Part shown: piece after piece, positions 24,517-32,398 of the stretch
How positions within the stretch are numbered: position 1 is the first letter of the stretch
How the letters are laid out: every line of letters begins with the position of its first letter
Assembly: GCA_934654585.1 (NCBI GenBank)
Contig: CAKUGF010000006.1
Coordinates: 42,863-106,862, forward strand
Reading direction: 5' to 3'
Source: an uncultured Collinsella sp.
GTDB taxonomy: Bacteria; Actinomycetota; Coriobacteriia; Coriobacteriales; Coriobacteriaceae
DNA: 64,000 nt
Translations under genes and position numbers: made by a program
Notes under the pieces: model-generated
Databases searched by the model: none
Told to the model about the DNA's origin: nothing
Seen by the model: the letters and a program-made list of their open reading frames with translations, nothing else

Positions 24517-25710
24517 ATGTTTGAGCGCCATCAAGTTGCCGTGATAGCCCAGAGGATGCGGGAAACGAATAATCCGTTGATGCAATTTATAATCGGGCCC
24601 CGCCAAACGGGAAAGTCGACCATGTTCGTGCAGGCGTTGCACCATGCAGACATGCCCTGTCACGTGGCCAATGCGGACGATGTTGTGAATCCCGATGCCA
24701 GCTGGCTGCAAATCGAGTGGCAACAGGCAAGAAACCTCACGTCTGGAGGTAAGGTCCCGGCCGTTTTCGTTGTTGATGAGATTCAAAAGGTGCAGAGTTG
24801 GTCCACGGTCGTCAAGGGATTGTACGACCGGGATCGCCGGGAGGGGACGCCGCTCAAGGTCATTTTGACCGGATCGTCGTCGCTGCTGCTGCATAAGGGC
24901 TTGGAAGAATCCCTTATGGGCCGTTACGAGCTCATTCGGTCGCCGCATTGGTCCTATCGCGAGTGCAGCGAGGCCTTTGGCTTTTCTTTTGAAGACTATC
25001 TCTATCACGGTGGATATCCGGGTGCGGCGCCGCTGGTTTCCGATGACGCCCGTTGGCGAAACTATATCCGAGATGCGATCGTCGAGCCGGCGATCTCGCG
25101 CGATGTTCTCTCGTTGGAGAATATCCGCAAACCGGCGCTGATGCGCGCGCTCTTTTGGCTCGCGGCGAGCTATTCGGGGCAGGAGCTTTCGTATTCAAAA
25201 ATGGTAGGCCAGCTGCAGGATGCCGGTAACACGGTCACGGTCGCCGGGTATTTGGACCTGCTGGGCAAGGCCGGTTTGGTTACGGCGATTCCCAAGTTCA
25301 GTGACAAGGAGCTCGCAAAGCGCCGAAGCACCCCGCGGCTCATGGTTTATGACACGGCGTTTATGACGGCGCTCGGCGATAAGGGCCGAGCAGAATGGCT
25401 GGAGGATTCGGCGCGGCGGGGTCATTTGGTGGAATCGGCAGTGGGTGCACGACTGCTTGCGCGCGCGCCGGAAGAGGGTTTTGAGGTCATGTGGTGGCGT
25501 GAGGGCGTCAAAGAGGTCGACTTTGTGCTGCGAAGGGATGATGCGCTGAGCGCCATCGAGGTCAAAAGCGGTGGAGAGTCCGGCCAGAGCGGCATGTCGA
25601 CGCTCCTAAAAAAGTATCCGCGAGCCAAGCGGATCGTCGTGGGAGGGGCGGCGGCCGGGGCGTGCACCGTGGAGGATTTTCTGCTCGATAAGGTGACGCT
25701 GTTTAACTAG
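24517..25710 (+). CDS. AAA_14/DUF4143 family ATPase
   Basis: A 397-residue protein of the archaeal-type-like AAA ATPase group. Residues 20-160 are the P-loop domain: Walker A GPRQTGKST (27-35), Walker B VFVVDEIQK and a sensor LTGSSS. Residues about 190-397 are a DUF4143 domain: a winged-helix-like part, then EVDFVLRRDDALSAIEVKSG, a spaced E-D...E-K pattern like that of PD-(D/E)XK nucleases. The ATG has AAGGAGG nine bases upstream. The gene is a single transcription unit between two copies of a paired palindrome. The biological role of this family is unknown; the nuclease-like motif is only a pattern match. Confidence 0.9.
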   Translation: MFERHQVAVIAQRMRETNNPLMQFIIGPRQTGKSTMFVQALHHADMPCHVANADDVVNPDASWLQIEWQQARNLTSGGKVPAVFVVDEIQKVQSWSTVVKGLYDRDRREGTPLKVILTGSSSLLLHKGLEESLMGRYELIRSPHWSYRECSEAFGFSFEDYLYHGGYPGAAPLVSDDARWRNYIRDAIVEPAISRDVLSLENIRKPALMRALFWLAASYSGQELSYSKMVGQLQDAGNTVTVAGYLDLLGKAGLVTAIPKFSDKELAKRRSTPRLMVYDTAFMTALGDKGRAEWLEDSARRGHLVESAVGARLLARAPEEGFEVMWWREGVKEVDFVLRRDDALSAIEVKSGGESGQSGMSTLLKKYPRAKRIVVGGAAAGACTVEDFLLDKVTLFN

Positions 25711-25730
25711 CCTGAGCAAATTGAGAAAAT

Positions 25731-25768
25731 ACTCAGTATAGTGAGTGAAATCACTCAGTGTACTGAGT
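25731..25768. repeat. Second pair of the ACTCAGTATACTGAGT palindromes
   Basis: ACTCAGTATAGTGAGT (25731) and ACTCAGTGTACTGAGT (25753) lie 22 bases apart, exactly the spacing upstream of the gene. The pair begins 21 bases after the ATPase stop codon. Each copy has one change from the perfect palindrome. Confidence 0.85.
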
Positions 25769-26164
25769 ATTTTGACTTGGGCGTTGGATGGGTGCTCGGC
25801 CGCCGCGTGCGATGGTGAAAACCGGGCCAGGCCTTACCAGCGGATATGCATGCAGGAGGGGCTTCCAATTTTCATGTCCCGCTCATATCGTCTGTCAGAA
25901 ACCTGACGAATGACCTGTCCCCCTGTCATGCCCTTGTCACAAAATCTATTAACGGGACCGTCAAATTTCCTCCTGCATTTTCTGACGGTACCGCGGTTCC
26001 CGCATGAATTTTGGGGCTTGCGCTGCGGGCGTATTTGCCTATTGATGTCAGCTGTGCCGTCAATCAGCAGAAGTTGGTTTACATCTGTGGTTTTAGTACT
26101 AAGATATGCTTCTAATAAAATGCATTAGTGGCTTTAGTTTTGGGGGAAACGAGGCAACGTGACT
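25769..26164. other. Intergenic spacer before the flavodoxin gene
   Basis: AT-richer than its surroundings toward the right end. A short 72-codon frame at 25910-26128 has no RBS and no recognisable content and was not called. A -10-like TAAGATAT near 26100 could be the flavodoxin promoter. Confidence 0.4.
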
Positions 26165-26716
26165 ATGACATGCTCTTTGGTGGTTAACAGCAAGAGCGGT
26201 AATACCAGGATGGTTTCGGGCGCGATCAAGCGTGCCCTGCAGGCTGCGGGCGTTGAGTTTATTCATGCCGCGGCGTTGAGCGACGACGCGGATGCCGAGC
26301 AGGTCGCGCGCGAGGCGCAAGGAGCTTGTGCGGCCGACACCGTACTCGTCGGTTTTTGGTGTGACAAGGGCGCCTGCACGCCTTCGGTCGCGGCGTTGCT
26401 CTCCGCCCTACACGGCAAGCGCGTCTTCCTGTTTGGTACCTGCGGCTTTGGCGCCGACCAGAGCTACTACCAGCAGATTATCGATCGCGTGACCTCCAAT
26501 TTGGCTGGGGATGCCGAGCTTGCGGGTTGGGCCATGTGCCAGGGCAAGATGGGCCCCGCGGTCAAGCAGCGCTACGAGGCGATGCTCGAGCAAGAGCCCG
26601 AAAACGCGCGCTATAAGATGCTGCTCGACAACTGGGTTGCCGCAAAGGATCACCCCACCAAGGAAGATCTGGATAACATGGCTGCGGCCGCCAAAAAGGC
26701 CGTGTTGGGCGAGTAG
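26165..26716 (+). CDS. Flavodoxin family protein
   Basis: A 183-residue flavodoxin-fold protein. The N-terminal FMN phosphate loop NSKSGNTR follows the first strand (CSLVVNSKSGNTRMV), and VLVGFWCDKGACTP and FLFGTCGFGAD match the later flavin loops. The pattern resembles the BilS-type flavodoxins seen beside the bilirubin reductase gene, but no such reductase lies here, so that link is weak. The ATG at 26165 has GAGG 10 bases upstream; GTG at 26159 is an alternative. It is monocistronic and ends at a terminator. It carries electrons in an unidentified reaction. Confidence 0.85.
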   Translation: MTCSLVVNSKSGNTRMVSGAIKRALQAAGVEFIHAAALSDDADAEQVAREAQGACAADTVLVGFWCDKGACTPSVAALLSALHGKRVFLFGTCGFGADQSYYQQIIDRVTSNLAGDAELAGWAMCQGKMGPAVKQRYEAMLEQEPENARYKMLLDNWVAAKDHPTKEDLDNMAAAAKKAVLGE

Positions 26717-26760
26717 ACCGCCACTCGCGGTGCCGCGCGTTCGACCGTACAAACGTGAAA

Positions 26761-26785
26761 GCCTCGAGATTCTCGAGGCTTTTTT
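26761..26785 (+). terminator. Terminator of the flavodoxin gene
   Basis: GCCTCGAGA-T-TCTCGAGGC, a 9-bp stem followed by six T. Confidence 0.88.
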
Positions 26786-26786
26786 C

Positions 26787-26826
26787 TTGACAATGGAACG
26801 CGCCGTGGCAAAATGAACAGTGTTCA
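26787..26826 (+). promoter_or_regulatory. TetR promoter and operator
   Basis: A perfect -35 TTGACA (26787) is followed after 17 bases by AAAATG as a weak -10. TGAACA-G-TGTTCA (26814-26826) overlaps the -10 and transcription start. The half-site GAAC/GTTC recurs at 27440-27454, so this TetR probably represses its own gene. Confidence 0.65.
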
Positions 26827-26842
26827 CATTGGAGGTGAGGGC

Positions 26843-27400
26843 ATGAATAACACAGCGACGTCTAAGGAGGAAATCCTCAAGACGAGTCGTAAGCTCATCC
26901 AGGAAAACGGATGGACCGGCGTCAACATTCGTTCGGTTGCCGCGGCCTGCGGCGTGTCGGTCGGATGCATCTACAACTACTTCGATTCTAAGACAGCGCT
27001 GGTCGGCGCAACGGTGGCAAGCGTCTGGGGCGATATTTTCCATCACCCCGATGACGAGGCGATCTTGGACGATACGCTCGCGTGCATCCAGTGGATGTAT
27101 CGCCAGATGGAGCACGGCTGCCAAAAGTACCCAGGCTTCTTTACGCACCATTCGCTGAGTTTTATGCAGCAGGACGCCGCGGACGGCAAGCGTCGGATGC
27201 ATCATGCCTGGCAGCACATCCTCGACCAGCTTTGCGTGGTGCTCAAGCGCGATCCGCGGGTGCGCGCCGGTGCCTTTACGGAGCAGTTTACTGCCGAACA
27301 ATTTGCCGAGGTCCTGTTCTCGCTGACGCTCTCCGCTGTGATCCGGCAAGATTTCGATCCGAGCGCCGTGCTCGAGATCACGCGTCGAACCCTCTATTAA
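26843..27400 (+). CDS. TetR/AcrR family transcriptional regulator
   Basis: A 185-residue TetR repressor: the N-terminal HTH is VNIRSVAAACGVSVGCIYNYF, and the rest is the helical ligand domain (two Trp/Tyr-rich helices, QWMYRQMEHG). The ATG at 26843 has TTGGAGG upstream; the in-frame ATG at 26813 would place the operator inside the coding sequence. It sits between two copies of a GTGAAC/GTTCAC palindrome and ahead of a membrane protein gene, and probably controls both. The signal sensed is unknown. Confidence 0.9.
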   Translation: MNNTATSKEEILKTSRKLIQENGWTGVNIRSVAAACGVSVGCIYNYFDSKTALVGATVASVWGDIFHHPDDEAILDDTLACIQWMYRQMEHGCQKYPGFFTHHSLSFMQQDAADGKRRMHHAWQHILDQLCVVLKRDPRVRAGAFTEQFTAEQFAEVLFSLTLSAVIRQDFDPSAVLEITRRTLY

Positions 27401-27439
27401 ACGGTCCCCGCGCAATGCGGGGAATTTTACGGCAAGAAA

Positions 27440-27454
27440 GTGAACATCGTTCAC
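27440..27454. promoter_or_regulatory. TetR operator ahead of the membrane protein gene
   Basis: GTGAAC-ATC-GTTCAC is a perfect palindrome similar to TGAACA-G-TGTTCA in the TetR promoter. It lies about 75 bases before the membrane protein start. Confidence 0.6.
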
Positions 27455-27527
27455 GTTAAGGAGGTGGTGCCTGGCGCCAAGAGGCCAGACCGTTCTTTTG
27501 CAACCATTCTTTTAAGGAGACATATAG

Positions 27528-28190
27528 ATGCGTGCTTTGTTCGAAACGTTATTTGACGTTGTGTATCTGGTGACGGTCATCACCATCGGTATTCGTATGA
27601 TTCGCGGCAGTAAGGACAACCGTCAGTTCCAGCTGTTTGGCTGGATGGCGGTCGTTTTGGGCGCGGGCGATTCCTTCCACCTCGTTCCGCGCGCGCTGGC
27701 GCTCTGCACGACCGGCTTCGATGCGTATGCCGTGCAGCTGGGCCTGGGCAAGTGGATTACCTCGATTACCATGACCATCTTCTACGTGCTGCTGTACTAC
27801 GTGTGGCGCGAGCGCTATCAGATTAAGAACCACGCTGGGACGACTGTAGCGATCTTTGTCCTTGCCGCTATGCGTGTCGCGCTGTGCATGCTGCCGCAAA
27901 ACCAGTGGCTCACCAACCAGACCCCGCTCACGTGGGGCATCCTGCGTAACATCCCGTTTGCCATCATGGGGCTTATCGTCATCGTGCTGTTCTATCGCAG
28001 TGCAAAGGAGGACAACGACGAGGCCTTCCGCTGGATGTGGCTCACCATCGTGCTGAGCTTCGGCTTCTACATTCCCGTGGTCCTGTGGGCCGAGGTTATC
28101 CCGGCTATCGGCATGCTCATGATCCCCAAGACCTGCGCGTACGTGTGGACCGTGCTGATCGGTTACAACGCCATGAAGGCGGAGTGCTAG
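27528..28190 (+). CDS. Multipass membrane protein, likely TetR target
   Basis: A 220-residue integral membrane protein with about six to seven helices (for example LFDVVYLVTVITIGIRM, ITSITMTIFYVLLYYVW, AIMGLIVIVLFYR, IVLSFGFYIPVVLWAEVIP). No conserved catalytic motif was recognised. Isolated charged residues (RMIRGSKDN, RERYQIKN) mark cytosolic loops. The RBS AAGGAG precedes the ATG. It lies right after the TetR gene with a matching operator in front, so its expression is probably repressed until the TetR ligand appears. I do not recognise the family. Confidence 0.8.
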   Translation: MRALFETLFDVVYLVTVITIGIRMIRGSKDNRQFQLFGWMAVVLGAGDSFHLVPRALALCTTGFDAYAVQLGLGKWITSITMTIFYVLLYYVWRERYQIKNHAGTTVAIFVLAAMRVALCMLPQNQWLTNQTPLTWGILRNIPFAIMGLIVIVLFYRSAKEDNDEAFRWMWLTIVLSFGFYIPVVLWAEVIPAIGMLMIPKTCAYVWTVLIGYNAMKAEC

Positions 28191-28209
28191 GCGGTCGGTG
28201 CGCTTGCGA

Positions 28210-28337
28210 CGCCTGCCCGACGGCGGAATATAAGGTTCCCTGCTCTACAGTCCTGCGCAAGACGAAGGCCACATTAAGTGGCCTTCTTTGCGTGCGGAAC
28301 TCGCGATGAACCTTATATGCCTCCTCCGGGCAGGCGC
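28210..28337. repeat. Nested hairpin element D (plus orientation)
   Basis: Outer arms 28210-28238 and 28308-28337 pair imperfectly (CGCCTGCCCG...AAGGTTC). Inside is a 58-base core (28249-28306) with a central hairpin GAAGGCC...GGCCTTC (28264-28286). The core recurs, inverted, at 28710-28767. It follows the end of the membrane protein gene by 20 bases and may terminate it. Confidence 0.8.
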
Positions 28338-28403
28338 CACTTTGCAGAACTTGGGCCTAGCAGGTGGGGGGCTGATAATTCCATGCCCGGATGTGCCCAG
28401 AGT

Positions 28404-28595
28404 GGGACGGGCTTTCCGGATGGGTGGGGTTTCGGAAAGTGCATCCCGGAATTTGCCTTTGGAATGGGATGCCGTTTTCGGTTGAGGCCCTTGGCGGAAA
28501 GCGCATCCCAGAATTAGGGCGGGACGCAGTTTCCCAATGAGGTTCAGGCGGAAACTGCATCCCATTCCGGACGTGAATTCTGGGACACGCTTTCC
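28404..28595. repeat. Array of seven alternating GGGAYGCNNTTTCC palindromic motifs
   Basis: Seven copies of a 14-base motif lie in alternating orientation about every 30 bases: forward at 28404, 28466, 28521 and 28582, reverse at 28434, 28496 and 28550. Neighbouring copies pair as small hairpins. There is no coding frame across the array. Confidence 0.8.
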
Positions 28596-28679
28596 GCGAT
28601 ACGCATGACAGGCCACGCTTCTACTGTGAGGCGAGCGCAGTTTCTCGTCAGCCCACTCAACCCGCAACGGGTGAGGGGC

Positions 28680-28807
28680 GGTGGCAGGCGGAGGCACGGG
28701 AAAGGTCTGTCGCGAGTTCCGCACGCAAAGGGGGCCACTTAATGTGGCCCCCGTCTTGCGCAGGACTGTTTGAGCAGCAGACCTTTCCCGTGCCTCCGCC
28801 TGCCGCC
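28680..28807. repeat. Nested hairpin element E (minus orientation)
   Basis: Outer arms 28680-28709 and 28778-28807 match in 29 of 30 positions (GGCAGGCGGAGGCACGGGAA) and are unrelated to those of element D. The 58-base core at 28710-28767 is the reverse complement of D's core apart from four positions, which change in pairs inside the stem (GAAGGCC to GGGGGCC). It precedes the 3' end of the phosphoglycerol transferase gene. Confidence 0.8.
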
Positions 28808-28841
28808 GATTCGGGCCCCCGACCCCGCTACTTGATCCCCG

Positions 28842-31142
28842 CTACTTGATCTTGGTCGTGCCCGGCGCCAGGTTGGGGTCGGTCTCGTTGGCCTCGGTCT
28901 GGAAGTGCTCGGTGTAGACGTTCTTGCCGTCGCGGAACATCTCGTAGTACTGCATCTTGGCGTAATCCTCGCGCGCCTTGGTGGCAGCGGCGGCAACGGC
29001 GTCGTCACCGGTGACGTTGGAGGAGAGCGCCCAGCGCAGGCTGGCGTCCTCGTAGCCCACGGAGTTGATGGCGGGCAGCGACTCGCGCAGCGTCATGTGC
29101 GCCTTCTGGTAGTCGGAAAGCGGGGCGCCGATCAGCTGCATGAGCTGGGTGGACAGGTAGTTGGTGGACAGGTCGTCGGTCTCGCTCGTCTGGTCGCAGC
29201 CGGCGACGTCGTAGTTAGCCCAGATGATGTAGTCGGTCTGCCACAGGCGCTCCTGATGGGTGGCGTCGTCCTCGTCGGTAAACCACTTGTCGTTGAACTT
29301 GGACGGGAAGAACGGCTGGTGGTCGCCCCAGAACACCACGACCACCTTGCGGTCGAGCTTGCTCAGGGCGTTGAGGAAGTAGCGCAGCGCCTGGTCGGAC
29401 TGCTCGATGCACGAGACGTACTCGTCGACATCGGATAGCGTGCCGTCCTCGACGGTCTTGGCATCCAGGTCGGTCGTGTCGATGTTCAGGTGCACCTGCT
29501 TGTCGAGCGGCACCAGACCCGTGTCATAGCCCGAGTGGTTCTGCATGGTCACATCGAAGATAAACTGCGGGTCGGCGTTCTGGTCGAGCAACTCAAGAAT
29601 CTTGTCGTAGGTCGCCTGGTCGGTCACCATGCCGCGCAGGGTATCGGCGCCCTGGAAGTCGTTGATGGACAGGAACTGGTCAAAGCCAAAGTCCTTGTAG
29701 ACGTTCTCGCGGTTCCAGTTGGTCGCGTGGTTGGGGTGCATGGCCGTGGTGGAATATCCGAGCGACTTGAACTGCTCTGCCAGGTTCCCAGTCGTTTCCA
29801 TGTTGTAGATGGTGTAGGGGTACACGCCCGAGCCCAGGTTGGCCATGGAGTTGCCGGTCAGGAACTCAAACTCGGTATTGGCGGTACCGCCACCATAGGC
29901 GCTCACGTAGAGCTTGCCGCGGCTGAGGCAGTCGGACAGGTTCTTAAAGTACTGCGGGCCCTCGTAGCCGGCGCGCATGTTCTGGTAGATCGACAGATCC
30001 GAGAAGGTCTCGTTCATGATGGCGATGACCGTGGGCTTCTCGCTATCGAACTGCTCCTTTGCTGCGGCGCGCTCATCGCTCTTGGCGGCATCGGACTTGT
30101 CGTAGGCCTTGGCGTATTTTTTGAGCGTGGCCTTGGCGTCGTCGACGGAGTAGTCGGCGGGTTTGGGCGGCTTGATGGACTGCGCCGCACTAATAAAGGC
30201 GGGCAGGTAGCCCTCGCGCCAGTAGCTCTCGAGCGGGCGCCAGGTGTACACAGTGATGCCCAGGGTGTTGTAGTAGTCGATGAGCGTGACGTGCGCGGTC
30301 ACGCCGCCCAGGCACAGCACGGCCACGAGCAGGTTGGTGAGCAGCATGCGCTTGGCGTTGGCGGCACCCTTCTGGCGGTGCGGCGCCACGATGCCGGCGT
30401 ATTCGCACAGCAGCATGCCGATGGCGGTAAAGCCCATCGACAGCACGCAGAACAGCGAGATCGAGAAGGTGTAGCCGTTGCCGGCGACCGCGGCGGCGGT
30501 GGAGATGGCCGAAAGGTCGCCCGGCTGGATGGGCATGGATTTAAACGTGATGACGAAGAACTCGGCAATGCCCAGGACAAAGAGGGCAAAGGCCAGGACG
30601 GCCGGAGCTGCGCCGTGGCGCTGAAACAGGAAGAACAGGCCGGCCATGAGCGCGGTGATGATGGCCCACTCGAGCAGGATGCACAGGGGGTAGACCCAGG
30701 TAAAGTCGTGGTTGGACGAGACCTCCATGCCCAGCAGCGCAAAGACGCCGGCGAGCAGCAGGCACAGCACGGCGGCAACGAGCGGTTTGCCCACAAAGGC
30801 GCCGCGCAGGCGGGCGAGCTTGCCGGTGGGGGCGGGGGCGTCGGGCTTGGCGAACGCAAAGACGCGCGGGGCGATGCGGTCCCGGGCGATGCTGGTCCAA
30901 GCGCAGCCGGTGAGGATGGCGTTGGTCAGGATGAGCATCACAAAGGCGAGCGGCTCGTTTTGAGCCACGAGGCCGATGGCGCCCCAGACGGTCAAAAAGA
31001 GCTGGAACAGGCCAAAGGCGACACTCCAGGCGAAGGCGCCCTTGGTGACGGTGCCCGACTGAGCGCGAATGGCCTTGGCCTCGCGCAGGACAAGGTAGAC
31101 GGTCGCCGCAAGACCGACGAGCGAGATGGCGGCAGCGAACAT
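28842..31142 (-). CDS. LTA-synthase-family sulfatase-type phosphoglycerol transferase
   Basis: A 766-residue membrane protein. The first about 330 residues hold many membrane helices (for example AISLVGLAATVYLVL, NAILTGCAWTSIA). The outer catalytic domain is an alkaline-phosphatase/sulfatase fold (about 390-720): MNETFSD near its start, the nucleophile threonine in GTANTEFEFLTG, the metal ligands in TMQNHSGYD and VVFWGDHQPFF. Such enzymes transfer glycerol phosphate from phosphatidylglycerol to envelope glycans. The ATG has GAGGAG eight bases upstream; GTG five codons earlier is weaker. Monocistronic. Whether the acceptor is lipoteichoic acid or a different glycan cannot be told. Confidence 0.9.
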   Translation of the reverse strand: MFAAAISLVGLAATVYLVLREAKAIRAQSGTVTKGAFAWSVAFGLFQLFLTVWGAIGLVAQNEPLAFVMLILTNAILTGCAWTSIARDRIAPRVFAFAKPDAPAPTGKLARLRGAFVGKPLVAAVLCLLLAGVFALLGMEVSSNHDFTWVYPLCILLEWAIITALMAGLFFLFQRHGAAPAVLAFALFVLGIAEFFVITFKSMPIQPGDLSAISTAAAVAGNGYTFSISLFCVLSMGFTAIGMLLCEYAGIVAPHRQKGAANAKRMLLTNLLVAVLCLGGVTAHVTLIDYYNTLGITVYTWRPLESYWREGYLPAFISAAQSIKPPKPADYSVDDAKATLKKYAKAYDKSDAAKSDERAAAKEQFDSEKPTVIAIMNETFSDLSIYQNMRAGYEGPQYFKNLSDCLSRGKLYVSAYGGGTANTEFEFLTGNSMANLGSGVYPYTIYNMETTGNLAEQFKSLGYSTTAMHPNHATNWNRENVYKDFGFDQFLSINDFQGADTLRGMVTDQATYDKILELLDQNADPQFIFDVTMQNHSGYDTGLVPLDKQVHLNIDTTDLDAKTVEDGTLSDVDEYVSCIEQSDQALRYFLNALSKLDRKVVVVFWGDHQPFFPSKFNDKWFTDEDDATHQERLWQTDYIIWANYDVAGCDQTSETDDLSTNYLSTQLMQLIGAPLSDYQKAHMTLRESLPAINSVGYEDASLRWALSSNVTGDDAVAAAATKAREDYAKMQYYEMFRDGKNVYTEHFQTEANETDPNLAPGTTKIK

Positions 31143-31355
31143 GCTGAGACTCCTCACAAACTAAAACCTACGAAAGCGGGGATTTACCCGATTGTTACCT
31201 AGATATGCGCTGCATTTGAGGGCTGCGCACAACAATCTGCCATATTAACGCGCGCGTGTGGTGGTGTTGCGCAATGGAGTGCCCACCTGCGCGATAATGG
31301 ACGGGAATTACACGGAAACGTAAAGGCTTCTTAAAGAATTAGCGAGGATGAGGCG

Positions 31356-32231
31356 ATGAGCGAGCAGGTTTGTACGACGGGCGTCGAGTGCTGCGATGGA
31401 ACTGCGGGCGTGGACGCCGGCGGCTATCCGGTCGAGACTACGGGCAATGCGGTACTGGACATCTTGGAGCAGCGCTCGTCCACGCGTGCCTTCGCGCGCG
31501 ACGACAACGATCGCCCCGTAGCGGTAACCGATGAGCAGCGGGCTGCGATCCTGCATGCGGCGAGCCGCGCACCGTCGGCGGGCGCCATGATGATGTATTC
31601 CATCGTGAGCATTCGCGAGCAGGCCATGCTGGACCGCCTGGCCGACCTGTGCGACCACCAGCCCATGATTGCCAAGGCCCCGTGGGCACTTATATTTGTG
31701 GTCGACTACGCCAAGTGGATCGATCTGTTTGAGCATGTGGGCTGCTTTGAGCCCGAGTTTGTGGAGCGCACGGGCAAGCAGCCCCGCCGCGCGCCGGGTC
31801 TGGGCGACTTTGCCATCGCGGCGCAGGACGCCGTGATCGCCGCACAAAACGCCGTGGTCGCCGCCGAGGCCCTGGGGCTGGGGAGCTGCTACATCGGCGA
31901 CATCGTGGAGAACGCCGAGGAAGTTGCCGCGCTGCTCGATTTGCCGCCCTATACCATGCCGCTGTCGATGCTCATCATCGGCACGCCTCGTAAGGAGCGC
32001 CCGGCGATCGCACATCCCGTGGTGAACCTGGTGCACGAGGAGCGTTACTGTCGTGCCGACGCCGCGACCATGGATGCGCAGGTGGCCGAGATGGACGCGA
32101 TGTTCCGTCCGCACGCCCGTGAGGTGGGGGAGCGCGTGGTGGACATCTACACCCGCAAGCACACGAGCCCCTTTATGGCCGAGATGAGCCGATCGATGGA
32201 GTGGTGGTTCAAAAACTGGCTCGGCAAGTAA
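31356..32231 (+). CDS. Nitroreductase family protein
   Basis: A 291-residue FMN-dependent reductase-like protein. The nitroreductase core is visible: ILEQRSSTRAF (FMN phosphate contact), ILHAASRAPSAGAMM, and VAAEALGLGSCYIGDIVENAEEV late in the fold. A roughly 25-residue cysteine-containing N-terminal extension (CTTGVECCDG) and a C-terminal extension of about 70 residues (KHTSPFMAEMSRSMEWW) are not part of the minimal domain. Family members reduce nitroaromatics, quinones or flavins with NAD(P)H. The ATG follows AGCGAGG. It is divergent from the phosphoglycerol transferase gene. Confidence 0.88.
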   Translation: MSEQVCTTGVECCDGTAGVDAGGYPVETTGNAVLDILEQRSSTRAFARDDNDRPVAVTDEQRAAILHAASRAPSAGAMMMYSIVSIREQAMLDRLADLCDHQPMIAKAPWALIFVVDYAKWIDLFEHVGCFEPEFVERTGKQPRRAPGLGDFAIAAQDAVIAAQNAVVAAEALGLGSCYIGDIVENAEEVAALLDLPPYTMPLSMLIIGTPRKERPAIAHPVVNLVHEERYCRADAATMDAQVAEMDAMFRPHAREVGERVVDIYTRKHTSPFMAEMSRSMEWWFKNWLGK

Positions 32232-32242
32232 CGAATACGGCG

Positions 32243-32273
32243 ATGTGACAAAGGGGCTGCCCCTTTGTCACAT
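32243..32273. repeat. Palindromic repeat, GTGACAAAGGG family, copy 3
   Basis: Arms ATGTGACAAAGGGGC and its complement meet almost directly, 11 bases after the nitroreductase stop codon. The family otherwise reads GTGACAAAGGGAC. Placed like a terminator. Confidence 0.8.
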
Positions 32274-32357
32274 TGCATATCGCGGCGGTGGCATAAAGGC
32301 CGCATAAATGTTTATCTAGCTGGGTAAATGGCGTCTGGTCAACAGGTCCCAAGCACC

Positions 32358-32363
32358 TATAAT
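32358..32363 (+). promoter_or_regulatory. -10 box of kup
   Basis: A perfect TATAAT, 36 bases before the kup ATG, with a weak -35 (TGGTCA) 16 bases upstream. The short leader leaves no room for a c-di-AMP riboswitch. Confidence 0.55.
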
Positions 32364-32398
32364 CCCTCCGAACATTAAAGTTGGGAGGAAACCGGCTT

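Noticed and set aside
24517-25710. Reading the first DUF4143 ATPase as an IS transposase.
   Set aside because: It has AAA Walker motifs and no DDE or HUH transposase signature; the flanking palindromes do not look like typical IS ends with target duplications.
25910-26128. A 72-codon gene in the spacer before the flavodoxin.
   Set aside because: No RBS, no recognisable motif, composition like the flanking noncoding DNA.
28404-28595. A CRISPR array.
   Set aside because: The motif is 14 bases, alternates in orientation and is separated by only 11-18 bases; no constant direct repeat, no spacers and no cas genes.
32275-32398. A c-di-AMP riboswitch ahead of kup.
   Set aside because: The only -10 box leaves a leader of about 36 bases, too short, and no ydaO-type consensus is seen.
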